Origin: a virus
DNA: 40,172 bases
Strand: one strand, 5' to 3'
Virus record (IMG/VR): IMGVR_UViG_3300012359_000032
Span: 1-40,172 of that record
The translations under genes and the position numbers were made by a program. The first letter of the stretch is position 1. Each line of letters opens with the position of its first letter. Positions 32,397 to 39,289 of this stretch are shown one piece after another. Below the pieces are notes generated by a model. The model did not search any database and had not been told where the DNA came from. It saw only the letters and a program-made list of their open reading frames with translations.

Positions 32397-32933
32397 TCAC
32401 CACTTGAAACCGAAATCGCGACGTTTGATCTTCGCCATGCGGCCGTCAGGGTGATGCCAAACGAGACCCTCCATATGCTGGTCTTGCAGGTAGTCGTGGA
32501 TATCCTCGAACGTGCGGGGGTTGCCACGGATCGATTCGTTGCCATGACGCACCAGGACGTGCGCAGGGAAGCCGCCTTTATTCCCCTGGACCTTCGGTCC
32601 CATCAATTCGTAGGTACCGCTAGGCTGGCTGTGGAACGCCTCGCGATGCCATTGGTCCTCGGTGGACTCGGTGACAGGAACCCATCCAACCGTCTTACCG
32701 GTCTCGTCGTCAAAATCGGCTTGCTCGAAGTCTGCCGGCGCAGACTGACCGGGCTTCAACTCCCGACGCTTGAACAGTTTCCCATCACGGATCAGGCAGC
32801 ATGTGCCGTCGTTCTTGATCGTCGGCACGCCTTCACCGTCACGCACCCACTCGCAACCTGCCTTCCATTCTGGCGTAACTAGCGCAGGTTGTTTGGACAT
32901 GTCGCGCACGAAGATCGTTGGTATTTTCTTCAA
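32397..32933 (-). CDS. Ligase-like nucleotidyltransferase (DUF5565-like)
   Basis: 178 residues from a TTG start at 32933, supported by a TTGA overlap and by the conserved MKKIPTIFVRD opening. It carries the covalent nucleotidyltransferase motifs: TIKNDGT (KxDG, Lys40), YELMGPK (motif III), EGLVWHHPDG (motif IV) and AKIKRRDFG (motif V). The protein is only the adenylation core, with no OB domain. Such proteins join or cap nucleic acid ends, and RNA ligases of this compact kind repair tRNA cut by host defences. The specific substrate is not determined. Confidence 0.75.
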   Translation of the reverse strand: MKKIPTIFVRDMSKQPALVTPEWKAGCEWVRDGEGVPTIKNDGTCCLIRDGKLFKRRELKPGQSAPADFEQADFDDETGKTVGWVPVTESTEDQWHREAFHSQPSGTYELMGPKVQGNKGGFPAHVLVRHGNESIRGNPRTFEDIHDYLQDQHMEGLVWHHPDGRMAKIKRRDFGFKW

Positions 32934-33382
32934 GACTTTCCTCCCCGGTCATCCGTAGAGCATTCGTACTTGGCTTTGAGCCGCGCCAGTTCGGCACGCT
33001 CTATTCGCTCGAATTCCGCATCCCTGGCGCGGTTTCGCTCAGCCACTTCCGCTGCCCAGCCGTCCTGCTTGCTAGGGTCCATCGGCTCGCCGTCTGCCCA
33101 ATGAAACTGATCAAGATCGAAATGGGCGCCGCAAGTGCAGCAGAACGTGCCGCTGTAGAACCAGGGATTGCGCGCATAGGTCTCCGCGAGGGCGGTTCCC
33201 ATCGACGTCAGCGTGCCGCACTTCTCATGGATGTAGGATCGGCGCACCGGCTTGACGAAACCCTTGGCGCGCTCCTCCGGGCTCAGGACGATGTAGCCTT
33301 TCTGCTGGCCGTCGCCTCGGTCCTCGGTATGGCTGCGATCCTCGGGAACCGGGCTGCCATCGGTCAACTGTACCTTGCTCAT
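32930..33382 (-). CDS. Phage protein with zinc cysteines
   Basis: 150 residues from ATG 33382 (ATGA-type overlap). The middle holds HEKCGTLTS and FCCTCGAHFDL, a likely zinc site, and the last 45 residues are a charged helix (EVAERNRARDAEFERIERAE). It overlaps the ligase-like gene by TTGA. Similar proteins occur in early regions of tailed phages without assigned function. Confidence 0.7.
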   Translation of the reverse strand: MSKVQLTDGSPVPEDRSHTEDRGDGQQKGYIVLSPEERAKGFVKPVRRSYIHEKCGTLTSMGTALAETYARNPWFYSGTFCCTCGAHFDLDQFHWADGEPMDPSKQDGWAAEVAERNRARDAEFERIERAELARLKAKYECSTDDRGGKS

Positions 33383-33597
33383 GATTTCCCCTTCTTGAAC
33401 TTGGCGCACTCGCGTTGCGCGGCCTCTATGATCGGTTGCAATTCGTGCACCCATTCGTAGTGCACTTTCAAAATCAGTGTTTCTCCGTCAGTAGTGAGCG
33501 GCACCGGTTCCTCGTACTTGTAACCGGCCGCATCCAGATGCTTCCTGAATATCGGAAGCTTCCAGTCATCAATCCCAACTGCGGCCTTTTTGCTCAC
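33379..33597 (-). CDS. Small protein, unknown function
   Basis: 72 residues from GTG 33597, which overlaps the previous stop as GTGA; the frame is open further back but resembles a shadow. IDDWKLPIFRKHLDAAGYKY is followed by a C-terminal helix ending in AKFKKGKS. No family recognised. Confidence 0.62.
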   Translation of the reverse strand: MSKKAAVGIDDWKLPIFRKHLDAAGYKYEEPVPLTTDGETLILKVHYEWVHELQPIIEAAQRECAKFKKGKS

Positions 33598-34466
33598 GGT
33601 TTGACACCTGACGTTTCCCGTGCGGACGCTTCCGCGTTCTCGCAGCGCTTCATCAGTGCGACCGTGCGGGGATCGGTGGCCCACGCGCTGAAGCTTTTCT
33701 CCGATCCCCACACCCGGTCACGAGGATCATTGTCGCCAGCCGCCTCGTCGGCCTCGCGTTGCGCGATCTCCATGCCGGTGGGCTCTGGCGTTTCCGATTG
33801 ACTGCGGTCGCCGGCCAGATCGTCGTAATCTCCCGTATAGGGACCGGTGCGCTTTGAGGGATCGGACGTTTCCTCAGTAAGTCCCAGCACCACCCGCGCC
33901 CGCTTCACCCGCTCGGTGACGGCATCGGCGTCGACGTGCTTGGTGATGTCGGTGTAGTCGACCAGGTCGCGCAGCGCCGCCTCTAGCGCTCGGATGTGGT
34001 CTGCGGCCTCATCAATGCAAGCGACGTAGCCGTAATACTGGCCAATATCCGTATAGGCTTTCTCAAGACGTTCCGGCAAATCGCTCACTTGGCTACCTCT
34101 CTTTGCGCAGCGGAGTAAGCATCTTGCAGTCCCTTGATGCCGTCGGGATGCAGCGAAAAACAGCGCTTCTGTGCCTCGCTGCCACTCCCACATCGCGCGA
34201 TAGCCGGGATGCCCTTCCTTCTCGTAGCTATCGATTCCAGCCCACCACTCCCCCTCGTGAGCCATCTCGAACAGAACGCCGCCGCAATGTGGGCAGCATG
34301 GCAATGCGCCGCGCCCGATGCCTCCCGTTTCGTGGATGGAGCCAAACCAGGTGCAGGTTGCGCCGTAGCACAAGCGCGCGTCGCCTCCGCCATCCTTGTG
34401 TCGTCCGCCGAACGTGATGCCTTTCTCGGCCAGCGCGTCAAGAACTTCTTTCGGATATTCGCTCAT
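33594..34466 (-). CDS. Fused early protein as read; probably two genes joined by a +1-base frameshift
   Basis: As read, ATG 34466 gives 290 residues. The N-terminal half (MSEYPKEVLDALAEKGITFG, zinc-type CCPHCGG, then AMWEWQRG) is followed by a stretch unlike a protein core (residues about 101-126: AASRRHQGTARCLLRCAKRG). The C-terminal half is a helical protein starting VSDLPERLEKAYTDIGQYYG. A GTG at 34088 begins exactly that half and overlaps a TGA in the alternative frame (34085-34087) as GTGA, the normal junction of this operon. So the natural state is likely a 126-residue protein (34085-34466) plus a 164-residue one (33594-34088). Confidence 0.6.
   Translation of the reverse strand: MSEYPKEVLDALAEKGITFGGRHKDGGGDARLCYGATCTWFGSIHETGGIGRGALPCCPHCGGVLFEMAHEGEWWAGIDSYEKEGHPGYRAMWEWQRGTEALFFAASRRHQGTARCLLRCAKRGSQVSDLPERLEKAYTDIGQYYGYVACIDEAADHIRALEAALRDLVDYTDITKHVDADAVTERVKRARVVLGLTEETSDPSKRTGPYTGDYDDLAGDRSQSETPEPTGMEIAQREADEAAGDNDPRDRVWGSEKSFSAWATDPRTVALMKRCENAEASARETSGVKP
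34085..34160 (-). other. Out-of-frame C-terminal end of the frameshifted gene
   Basis: Removing one T from the five-T run (AAAAA at 34156-34160 on the + strand) shifts the upstream gene into SLHPDGIKGLQDAYSAAQRE and VAK-stop. This is a protein-like end that meets the next start as GTGA. It may be a sequencing or assembly error, or a real mutation. Confidence 0.55.
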
Positions 34467-34987
34467 GGGATGCCCTTCAGCCGCTTGACGATCCATCGGC
34501 GCATGCGCTGCCAGCGCTCTGCGGGTGTATCGCTGGTTCGGTATTTGCGCGTCTCACCGTATCGGACCCCGTGACATATGGTGCCGTCGTCCTCCCAGTG
34601 CCAGCGGTCGCCCTCGTCATTCTCGTACATGATCTCGCGCGCGAGCATGTCCTTGATCCCGAATAGCGGCCCCATGGCCTCGGCAAATTCATATTCGTCC
34701 GGTTCGTCATCCGGTGCGCCAGTGGTGCAGAACTCGGGCGGAATAGTCATGTTCCTGTGCACCGCCAATGCACCAAGGGAACAGACCGACCCGGTGCTGG
34801 TATCCAGGAGCGCGCCAGTCACGATCTCGCGGCTGGGGAGCGCCTCAAGTGCTTGGTAGAGTTCCCATAGGAGCGCCTGTCCCTGGCGACCCGCGATGCA
34901 GCGGCGGACGTTGGCTTGCCAGCCGTACACGCGCAACATGGCATCTGCGTCGCAATCGTCACCGTCGCTATAACCTGATCGGCTCAT
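34463..34987 (-). CDS. Acidic phage protein, unknown function
   Basis: 174 residues from ATG 34987 (AAAGGGA upstream); the frame is open further back without protein character. The N-terminus is acidic (SGYSDGDDCDADAMLR), and the C-terminal third has EGDRWHWEDDGTICHGVRYG and ends in a basic helix (WQRMRRWIVKRLKG). Overlaps the following gene by ATGA. No family recognised. Confidence 0.68.
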   Translation of the reverse strand: MSRSGYSDGDDCDADAMLRVYGWQANVRRCIAGRQGQALLWELYQALEALPSREIVTGALLDTSTGSVCSLGALAVHRNMTIPPEFCTTGAPDDEPDEYEFAEAMGPLFGIKDMLAREIMYENDEGDRWHWEDDGTICHGVRYGETRKYRTSDTPAERWQRMRRWIVKRLKGIP

Positions 34988-35012
34988 TTGGCTGTTCCCT
35001 TTGCAGACTGTG

Positions 35013-35495
35013 TCACGCGGCCTCCAAATCGAGCGCCGGCTGTATCGCGTCAGGCATCTCGGCCGGCAACATCTGAAAGGCGTATAAGCCACCCTTGGTG
35101 AACCCGACGTGGCGAAAGCCAGCCTTCCGGTAGCAGCGGCCCGGATCGCGCTTGCGGCGAGTTTTGGAGGCATCCACGAAGCTCACCATGCCAAGGTCGG
35201 GCACGGCAGGCCAGCACGCACGCGTCGCCGCCACGGCCTCCCTAATCAGTTCTGACGACAGTCCCGCGCCCTCATTGCGAAATAGACTGTTCACCCAGGC
35301 GCCCGGCCACGCGTGTTTGACGAACTCGGCGAACGGCCACGAGCTCGTCCATAACGCTTTGATGTCTCGTGTCTTGAGTACGATGCAGCGGCCGGGCGGC
35401 ACGAACTGCGGCGAGCCTACCTTGCGCCGGTTGTAATGGCGGTCGGCCAGAGGCAGAGCATCAGTGTCGAATCGATGTGACATTATCCATCTCAT
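35013..35495 (-). CDS. GNAT-like / Mom-like acyltransferase-type phage protein
   Basis: 160 residues from ATG 35495 (ATGA overlap with the previous stop; ATG 35483 also possible). The pattern ADRHYNRRKVGSPQFVPPGR, WVNSLFRNEGAGLSSELIRE, FVDASKTRRKRDPGRCYRKA and GFRHVGFTKGG is that of a widespread phage family with a GNAT-like fold. It is reminiscent of the Mom DNA-modification protein of Mu. If so, it might modify phage DNA bases against restriction. The family recognition is fair, the activity is inferred. Confidence 0.6.
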   Translation of the reverse strand: MRWIMSHRFDTDALPLADRHYNRRKVGSPQFVPPGRCIVLKTRDIKALWTSSWPFAEFVKHAWPGAWVNSLFRNEGAGLSSELIREAVAATRACWPAVPDLGMVSFVDASKTRRKRDPGRCYRKAGFRHVGFTKGGLYAFQMLPAEMPDAIQPALDLEAA

Positions 35496-35806
35496 GCTTT
35501 CAGGCTTTTCCCGATTCGAATGCACCCCGCCTCAAACCGCGCCGTGATCGTGCGTAGAACGCCCTCGGCGTGCGCCAAGCGAATCTCTTCCTTCGTGTAG
35601 CCCTCGATATGCGTTCGCCCATCGATCGCATCGTGGCAAGCGCTGCAGGCATCCGCACATAAGAGGTCATTCGGCTTGATGCCCATGCCGGCGCCTAGGC
35701 TTACAGAGCGGTAGTGAGCCGCGACCGTGGTCTCTGCGTTGCCGTTGCAGATAGGCAGCCGAACCCGACAGGGAGCGCCGCGGGCAGCTTCGGTCAAGAT
35801 GCTCAC
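35492..35806 (-). CDS. YbcO/DUF1364-type putative nuclease
   Basis: 104 residues from GTG 35806 (GTGA overlap). ARGAPCRVRLPICNGNAETT, VAAHYRS, then DACSACHDAIDGR and RLAHAEGVLRT are the diagnostic phrases of DUF1364, known from YbcO of the DLP12 prophage. The Cys/His set probably binds zinc in an HNH-like site. It sits beside the recombination genes bet and the DUF1367-like gene, as in lambdoid nin-type regions. Confidence 0.85.
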   Translation of the reverse strand: MSILTEAARGAPCRVRLPICNGNAETTVAAHYRSVSLGAGMGIKPNDLLCADACSACHDAIDGRTHIEGYTKEEIRLAHAEGVLRTITARFEAGCIRIGKSLKA

Positions 35807-36237
35807 GCGGCAAGCCCCACGATCTTCTGAATCTCGTATTCAACTTCGCGTCGCGTGATGCCCGGTAGAATATCCTCGGTCACCACATCGCACACGCGGG
35901 ACCAAAGTTCCTGGAATTCGGGCTCATCGAGCGAATCGAAATCGATGGAGTTCGCGACGTGGAATATCTCGCCCGTCTTTTGCGCGACGATTGAGGTGCT
36001 ATGGCCGGTGCGAATCTTGAGATAATCCGAGACTTGCTCCTTGCTGCGGAAAAGTTCCGTGTTGTCCCGGATCATTTCGCATAGCACCCAGTAGCGCCCC
36101 AAGGTCTTCTGCGAGCGCGGCCGAACCACTTCGGCGCGGTAAGTTTCGCCCACCTTGAAGCGCTTGGCCTTCTCGACGCTCATGTCGTCGGCCGGCGTGA
36201 AGCCGCCAAGAGTCTTGCGAAGGAGCATCTTAGCCAT
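35803..36237 (-). CDS. DUF1367-like recombination-region protein
   Basis: 144 residues from ATG 36237, which overlaps the bet stop by 8 bases. MAKMLLRKTLGGFTPADDMS, RSQKTLGRYWVLCEMIRDNT and the C-terminal TRREVEYEIQKIVG resemble DUF1367 phage proteins, usually found between recombination and replication genes. No catalytic motif is clear. The GTGA overlap with the YbcO-like gene supports joint expression. Confidence 0.72.
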   Translation of the reverse strand: MAKMLLRKTLGGFTPADDMSVEKAKRFKVGETYRAEVVRPRSQKTLGRYWVLCEMIRDNTELFRSKEQVSDYLKIRTGHSTSIVAQKTGEIFHVANSIDFDSLDEPEFQELWSRVCDVVTEDILPGITRREVEYEIQKIVGLAA

Positions 36238-37093
36238 CACTCGGCGCCTTGATGGCAAGGTACTTGCGATAGTTAGCCTTGCTGATGATTTTGTCATGCG
36301 CCAACTTATCGAGCACGACGGTGAAGAGTTCAGGGAACATGCTCAGTTCCGTATTGACCTCGCGAAGCTGCGCAGCGATCTCATGCTCTTCCTTGTCCTG
36401 GTTCAGCAAGTCGGTGAAGGTACCGATCCACTTGTTGACCAGATCGCTATCGACCTGCGAGGTATCGGGACGTGGTCCCAAGTCCACTTGACGCACCACT
36501 GTCTCATCGGACATCTGACCTTCCATCTCCTCCATCGTCGGCACGCCGCCGAGTTCATCCGGGAACGCCTCGCGAAGCCCTGCGGCCTCGGCGCATTTGG
36601 TGAGCATCTGCAAGGGCGCTTTCGACCAGCGCTGATTCGGCTTGCCCTCTTTCAGCGCGACATATTCGGTAAAGAGCACCTTGACCGGATATTCCGCCTT
36701 GACGTTCGCCACCGGATTCCAGCGATAGATAGTCATCTCGCAAAAGGCCGGCGCCGTGACGCCACCACAGTCGAACGCCTCGCCGTAGACCGGGACACTG
36801 TGCCCCAGGTATTGCCCCGTGCGATGCGCGGTGGTGCGGTACTCGTAGATACCGGGAAGCACTACATCACGCCACACGTAATCGGCGCCTTGCTTCACCT
36901 TCATCGGCACGATGTGGCAGGGCTTCTTCATCGGATCGAGCTTGCGGGCCAAGCAGTAGTCCCACACCATCAGCACCGATTCGCCCGTGGCGCCGGGGTA
37001 GAGATTGTTCATCAGCGTGCGCCACTGGCCTTCGCTGATATTGCGGCGGGCCACAGCGGGCGGCAGGTTGACCATTTCGACTACTGCGTTCAT
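36230..37093 (-). CDS. bet: Phage recombination protein Bet (RecT/Redβ annealase)
   Basis: 287 residues, close to lambda Bet (261). MVWDYCLARKLDPMKKPCHI, GIYEYRTTAHRTGQYLGHSV and APLQMLTKCAEAAGLREAFP then DELGG are hallmark phrases of the RecT/Bet family. It anneals complementary single strands in phage recombination and strand-annealing repair. No Exo partner is recognisable next to it; the early operon may use another nuclease. The last 100 residues, with acidic MSDETVV and helical DLLNQDKEEHEI, are less conserved. Confidence 0.92.
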   Translation of the reverse strand: MNAVVEMVNLPPAVARRNISEGQWRTLMNNLYPGATGESVLMVWDYCLARKLDPMKKPCHIVPMKVKQGADYVWRDVVLPGIYEYRTTAHRTGQYLGHSVPVYGEAFDCGGVTAPAFCEMTIYRWNPVANVKAEYPVKVLFTEYVALKEGKPNQRWSKAPLQMLTKCAEAAGLREAFPDELGGVPTMEEMEGQMSDETVVRQVDLGPRPDTSQVDSDLVNKWIGTFTDLLNQDKEEHEIAAQLREVNTELSMFPELFTVVLDKLAHDKIISKANYRKYLAIKAPSDG

Positions 37094-37272
37094 ATTTGCT
37101 TCCTCAAAAGGGCCGGTAGTTCATCGGCGGATAAATCGAACTGCGCTCGATCGGCGAGCTGCGAGCGCAAGCGCGCGTTATCCGCGGTGAGTTGGCGAAC
37201 ATGCCGACGGAGCTCGGGACTGGCCTTGGCGAGTTCGATGCTCGCGCGCAAGAGAGTCTCGGTCTCACTCAT
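37090..37272 (-). CDS. Small coiled-coil protein
   Basis: 60 residues from ATG 37272 (ATGA overlap). MSETETLLRASIELAKASPE then LRRHVRQLTADNARLRSQLA gives a heptad pattern over most of the length. It overlaps the bet start by ATGA. Unknown function. Confidence 0.65.
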   Translation of the reverse strand: MSETETLLRASIELAKASPELRRHVRQLTADNARLRSQLADRAQFDLSADELPALLRKQI

Positions 37273-37448
37273 AGCCGTAGTGCTCCCGCAGTGCGTTCGC
37301 TCACCATTCCCCATTTGCGCAAATTCGCATCCCGCACACGCATGGCTTTTCGATCGCGCCATTTGGCGTACGCCTCGCAGGCTTTGATGCCACCGACGAT
37401 GACCAGGCCGACGGCGAACGGGGAGAGCAGGGCGATCCAGGGGTTCAA
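37269..37448 (-). CDS. 59-residue membrane protein starting at TTG
   Basis: The TTG at 37448 overlaps the previous stop as TTGA, and the end overlaps the next start as ATGA. NPWIALLSPFAVGLVIVGGI is a membrane helix followed by a basic tail (WRDRKAMRVRDANLRKWG). The rare TTG start is supported by the overlap and by a good peptide. Function unknown. Confidence 0.6.
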   Translation of the reverse strand: MNPWIALLSPFAVGLVIVGGIKACEAYAKWRDRKAMRVRDANLRKWGMVSERTAGALRL

Positions 37449-37786
37449 GATTGCACCGCTTGCGCCGCCGCTTTAATCTGTGCATCGTTCATGATCTTGC
37501 CGTGCCAGCGTAGAGACTCGATCATCCAGTCGTAGCCGCAGAATCCCTTTGACGCTTTCACCAATTTGCGCTTCTCGCCTCCAGTGACTTCCCGGACGCT
37601 TACGCAAGCTGTCCAGCCGTCGCCGAAGTTGTAGTAGTGCTGAGCCTTGATCAGCGCCTCAAACTTGGCGCGTGTGGCTTTAGCGTCGCTCACAGTGAGA
37701 ACGCGCACATATTTGTTGCCATCGCCGGACCACCGGCCATTCCAAGAATTGTTGTTCGGCATCGACAATTCAAATGCTACGTGCAT
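37445..37786 (-). CDS. Conserved-looking phage protein, unknown function
   Basis: 113 residues from ATG 37786. MPNNNSWNGRWSGDGNKYVR, HYYNFGDGWTACVSVREVTG, then SKGFCGYDWMIESLRWHGKI is a pattern I have seen in early regions of other tailed phages. It has many aromatic residues and no enzyme motif. Overlaps the previous gene by 10 bases. Confidence 0.75.
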   Translation of the reverse strand: MHVAFELSMPNNNSWNGRWSGDGNKYVRVLTVSDAKATRAKFEALIKAQHYYNFGDGWTACVSVREVTGGEKRKLVKASKGFCGYDWMIESLRWHGKIMNDAQIKAAAQAVQS

Positions 37787-37977
37787 AGATGTCCCCTTCC
37801 CGCGTCCCGCAATTCCTGATTGAATTCCTCGCGCGATTGCTCATCGTCGATGACCTGATGGCGCGGGACGTACTTGAGGTACGTATAGGCTTGCTCTGCC
37901 TCGATCTGGCACGCATCACACAACCGGCCTTCATCGCCGCAAGGCTGGTGGTTGTCGAGCACGTTGGGGCAAATCAT
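37777..37977 (-). CDS. Zinc-finger small protein
   Basis: 66 residues from ATG 37977 (ATGA overlap). MICPNVLDNHQPCGDEGRLC then DACQIEAEQAY contains four Cys with zinc-ribbon spacing. The rest is an acidic helix. Likely a small nucleic-acid or protein adaptor; role unknown. Confidence 0.68.
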   Translation of the reverse strand: MICPNVLDNHQPCGDEGRLCDACQIEAEQAYTYLKYVPRHQVIDDEQSREEFNQELRDAGRGHLCT

Positions 37978-38288
37978 ATGCCCCGTCCCGCGCGCGCAAC
38001 ACGTCGAACTTCCCTGACGTAGCCGAGCATCGCACCGCGTAAGCCCAGCGCGGGCTCGAGCATCATGTCGGCGCCCAGGGCGATGTCGGCCAACAGCGCT
38101 TTCAACTCGGTGATGCGTTCGTCGTCGGTGCGCACGATAATCGGGGGGATGATCGGGGCGATCACGGTAGCCTCAAGGTCATCGCGCGCTTCGTCGGCGA
38201 GCATCGTGTTGATGTCCGCGTTATCGATGTCGCGCTCATAGGCTTCGTCGCGGTCGAACTCGCGCTCCTCCACGCCATCGGCGCTCAT
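37974..38288 (-). CDS. Acidic early protein (full-length copy of the partial gene at 1-165)
   Basis: 104 residues from ATG 38288. The N-terminal third is very acidic (VEEREFDRDEAYERDIDNAD), the middle is PIIPPIIVRTDDERITELKA, and the end is basic (VREVRRVARAGRG). From the IIVRTDDERIT segment the DNA is identical to the start of this window. The upstream part differs between the two copies. Function unknown; it heads the leftward operon after a 38-codon gene. Confidence 0.72.
   Translation of the reverse strand: MSADGVEEREFDRDEAYERDIDNADINTMLADEARDDLEATVIAPIIPPIIVRTDDERITELKALLADIALGADMMLEPALGLRGAMLGYVREVRRVARAGRGI
38073..38143. repeat. 71-bp exact direct repeat, copy 2
   Basis: Identical to bases 1-71, same orientation and same reading frame in the leftward gene. 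Cassette B continues to the right of this copy, cassette A to the right of copy 1. Confidence 0.97.
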
Positions 38289-38401
38289 CGCGCACCTTCC
38301 GCCACGTGCTTCGAGCGCATCGTCGGGACTTTCTGCCAGCGCTGCAGGCGTTGGGCCTTCGCTTTGCGGGCGGCGCGAATCTGTCGTTTGGCTTGCTTCA
38401 T
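38285..38401 (-). CDS. 38-residue very basic peptide
   Basis: ATG 38401 has GAGGAG at seven bases, inside the shared 20-bp element, and the stop overlaps the next start as ATGA. MKQAKRQIRAARKAKAQRLQ begins an almost purely Arg/Lys/Ala/Gln helix. It is the first gene of the leftward operon in cassette B and has no counterpart in cassette A. It could bind nucleic acid (N-antiterminator-like in size and charge), which is only a guess. Confidence 0.6.
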   Translation of the reverse strand: MKQAKRQIRAARKAKAQRLQRWQKVPTMRSKHVAEGAR

Positions 38402-38404
38402 GTT

Positions 38405-38424
38405 CGCTCCTCAAGTGACTGTGG
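38405..38424. repeat. 20-bp repeat carrying the early-operon ribosome-binding site, copy 2
   Basis: Exact match to 174-193. It carries the ribosome-binding site of the first leftward gene. Confidence 0.85.
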
Positions 38425-38471
38425 GGATAGTTTTCCCCACTTAGAGCGGCATGTCAAGGAATATTTTCCCC
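38423..38471 (-). promoter_or_regulatory. Cassette B left operators and leftward early promoter
   Basis: Two operator-like sites, GGGGATAGTTTTCCCC (38423-38438) and AAGGAATATTTTCCCC (38456-38471). A leftward TTGACA (38452-38457) lies between them, with a possible -10 AAACTA/AACTAT (38427-38433) inside the first site. Thus repressor bound here would cover the promoter. The same GGGGA-N6-TCCCC pattern recurs at 39217-39277 by the repressor gene. Confidence 0.7.
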
Positions 38472-38531
38472 ATGTAGGGCAAATGCTCGTATGATCGAGC
38501 CCGAGCCGATTTCCGGCCACAGGAGCGTCAG

Positions 38532-38678
38532 ATGTTGTTGAAACTACGGAATTGGATGCTGAGGGTACTGGCCGGCCGATCGCCGGTCATGTTGAATGTG
38601 TCGGTTCAGCAGGGAATTATCATCATCCCATCGGGGACCAAACGGGCGCTAATTTACGGGAACACAATTACGCCGTAG
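38532..38678 (+). CDS. 48-residue protein in cassette B
   Basis: ATG 38532 has AGGAG seven bases upstream and runs to TAG 38678. MLLKLRNWMLRVLAGRSPVM is amphipathic and basic, then SVQQGIIIIPSGTKRALIYG is beta-like. It is the only rightward gene in this part and overlaps the end of the leftward zinc-ribbon gene by 11 bases. A good ribosome-binding site supports it; function unknown. Confidence 0.5.
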   Translation: MLLKLRNWMLRVLAGRSPVMLNVSVQQGIIIIPSGTKRALIYGNTITP

Positions 38679-38850
38679 CCCAAGTCTCCGGCACCACGTC
38701 CTGCTTGTTCCATACATGCAGTTGATTGCATGCGGAGCAGCGCATCTGATTATTGCTGAGCGTCGCACTCTCGAATGAGCCTTTATCGAAGGCCATTCCG
38801 GTCGGTATGAGTTTCTGCGTCGTGGGACATTTGATCAGTAGCATGGGCAT
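38668..38850 (-). CDS. Zinc-ribbon protein
   Basis: 60 residues. MLLIKCPTTQKLIPTGMAFD opens a compact fold with CPTT and, later, MRCSACNQLHVW, giving a Cys set for one zinc; VVPETW closes it. This is a recognisable small family of bacterial and phage zinc-ribbon proteins of unknown role. Start ATG 38850 or 38844. It lies downstream of repressor B and may share its transcript in the lysogen. Confidence 0.75.
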   Translation of the reverse strand: MPMLLIKCPTTQKLIPTGMAFDKGSFESATLSNNQMRCSACNQLHVWNKQDVVPETWATA

Positions 38851-38865
38851 CGCTTACTCCTTGCG

Positions 38866-39216
38866 TTAACGATTGCTGTGCGCAGCCATTTCGGCCACTT
38901 CGAGAATGCTGTTGCGGCCCTTTTCGTTGGCTTTCTCCCAAAATTCTAAGAGCTTGGGGATATTTTGATCGGTCTTATCTGGCCGAAATGTCGGAGACAA
39001 TAATTCTTCAGCTGTGCGGTCAAAACCCTTGGCGATGGCCTCTACCTTGTCAGGGCGAGGGTCAGTCTGCCCCCGCAAATAGTTAGTCACTGTCTTGCGG
39101 TCAACGGGGGGTTTCGATTGTTTGGCGATTGCAGCCCCACTCAACCCGTATTTTGCCTTCAGCAATTTCAGGCTTTGAGCCAGAGTGTGACGGGGTAGTG
39201 GGCGTTTTTCGGCCAT
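38866..39216 (-). CDS. CI-like repressor, cassette B
   Basis: 116 residues from ATG 39216. An XRE helix-turn-helix spans about residues 14-60 (KLLKAKYGLSGAAIAKQSKP, VDRKTVTNYLRGQTDPRPDK), followed by a helical C-terminus (IPKLLEFWEKANEKGRNSIL). No peptidase half is present. An operator begins one base upstream of the start. It is divergent from Cro B. It is not homologous to repressor A in any segment I can align, so the two cassettes should have different immunity. Confidence 0.85.
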   Translation of the reverse strand: MAEKRPLPRHTLAQSLKLLKAKYGLSGAAIAKQSKPPVDRKTVTNYLRGQTDPRPDKVEAIAKGFDRTAEELLSPTFRPDKTDQNIPKLLEFWEKANEKGRNSILEVAEMAAHSNR

Positions 39217-39282
39217 AGGGAATTCTTTCCCATTTGGCGGGGAAAGTGCTCCTTGACAAATGGGGAAATATATCCCCAATAT
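39217..39282. promoter_or_regulatory. Cassette B right operators and cro promoter
   Basis: Three sites at 22-23 bp spacing: AGGGAATTCTTTCCCA (39217-39232), the half-conserved GGGGAAAGTGCTCCTT (39239-39254), and GGGGAAATATATCCCC (39262-39277). A rightward TTGACA (39253-39258) and CAATAT (39277-39282, spacing 18) form a promoter overlapping the last two sites. The predicted RNA start (about 39289-39290) falls at the ATG 39290. The three-site spacing resembles lambda OR1-OR3. Confidence 0.75.
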
Positions 39283-39289
39283 GTCGGGT

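Noticed and set aside
36155-37387. Rightward 410-codon frame opposite bet
   Set aside because: Longer than bet but without motifs; bet matches its family well and fits the leftward operon overlaps.
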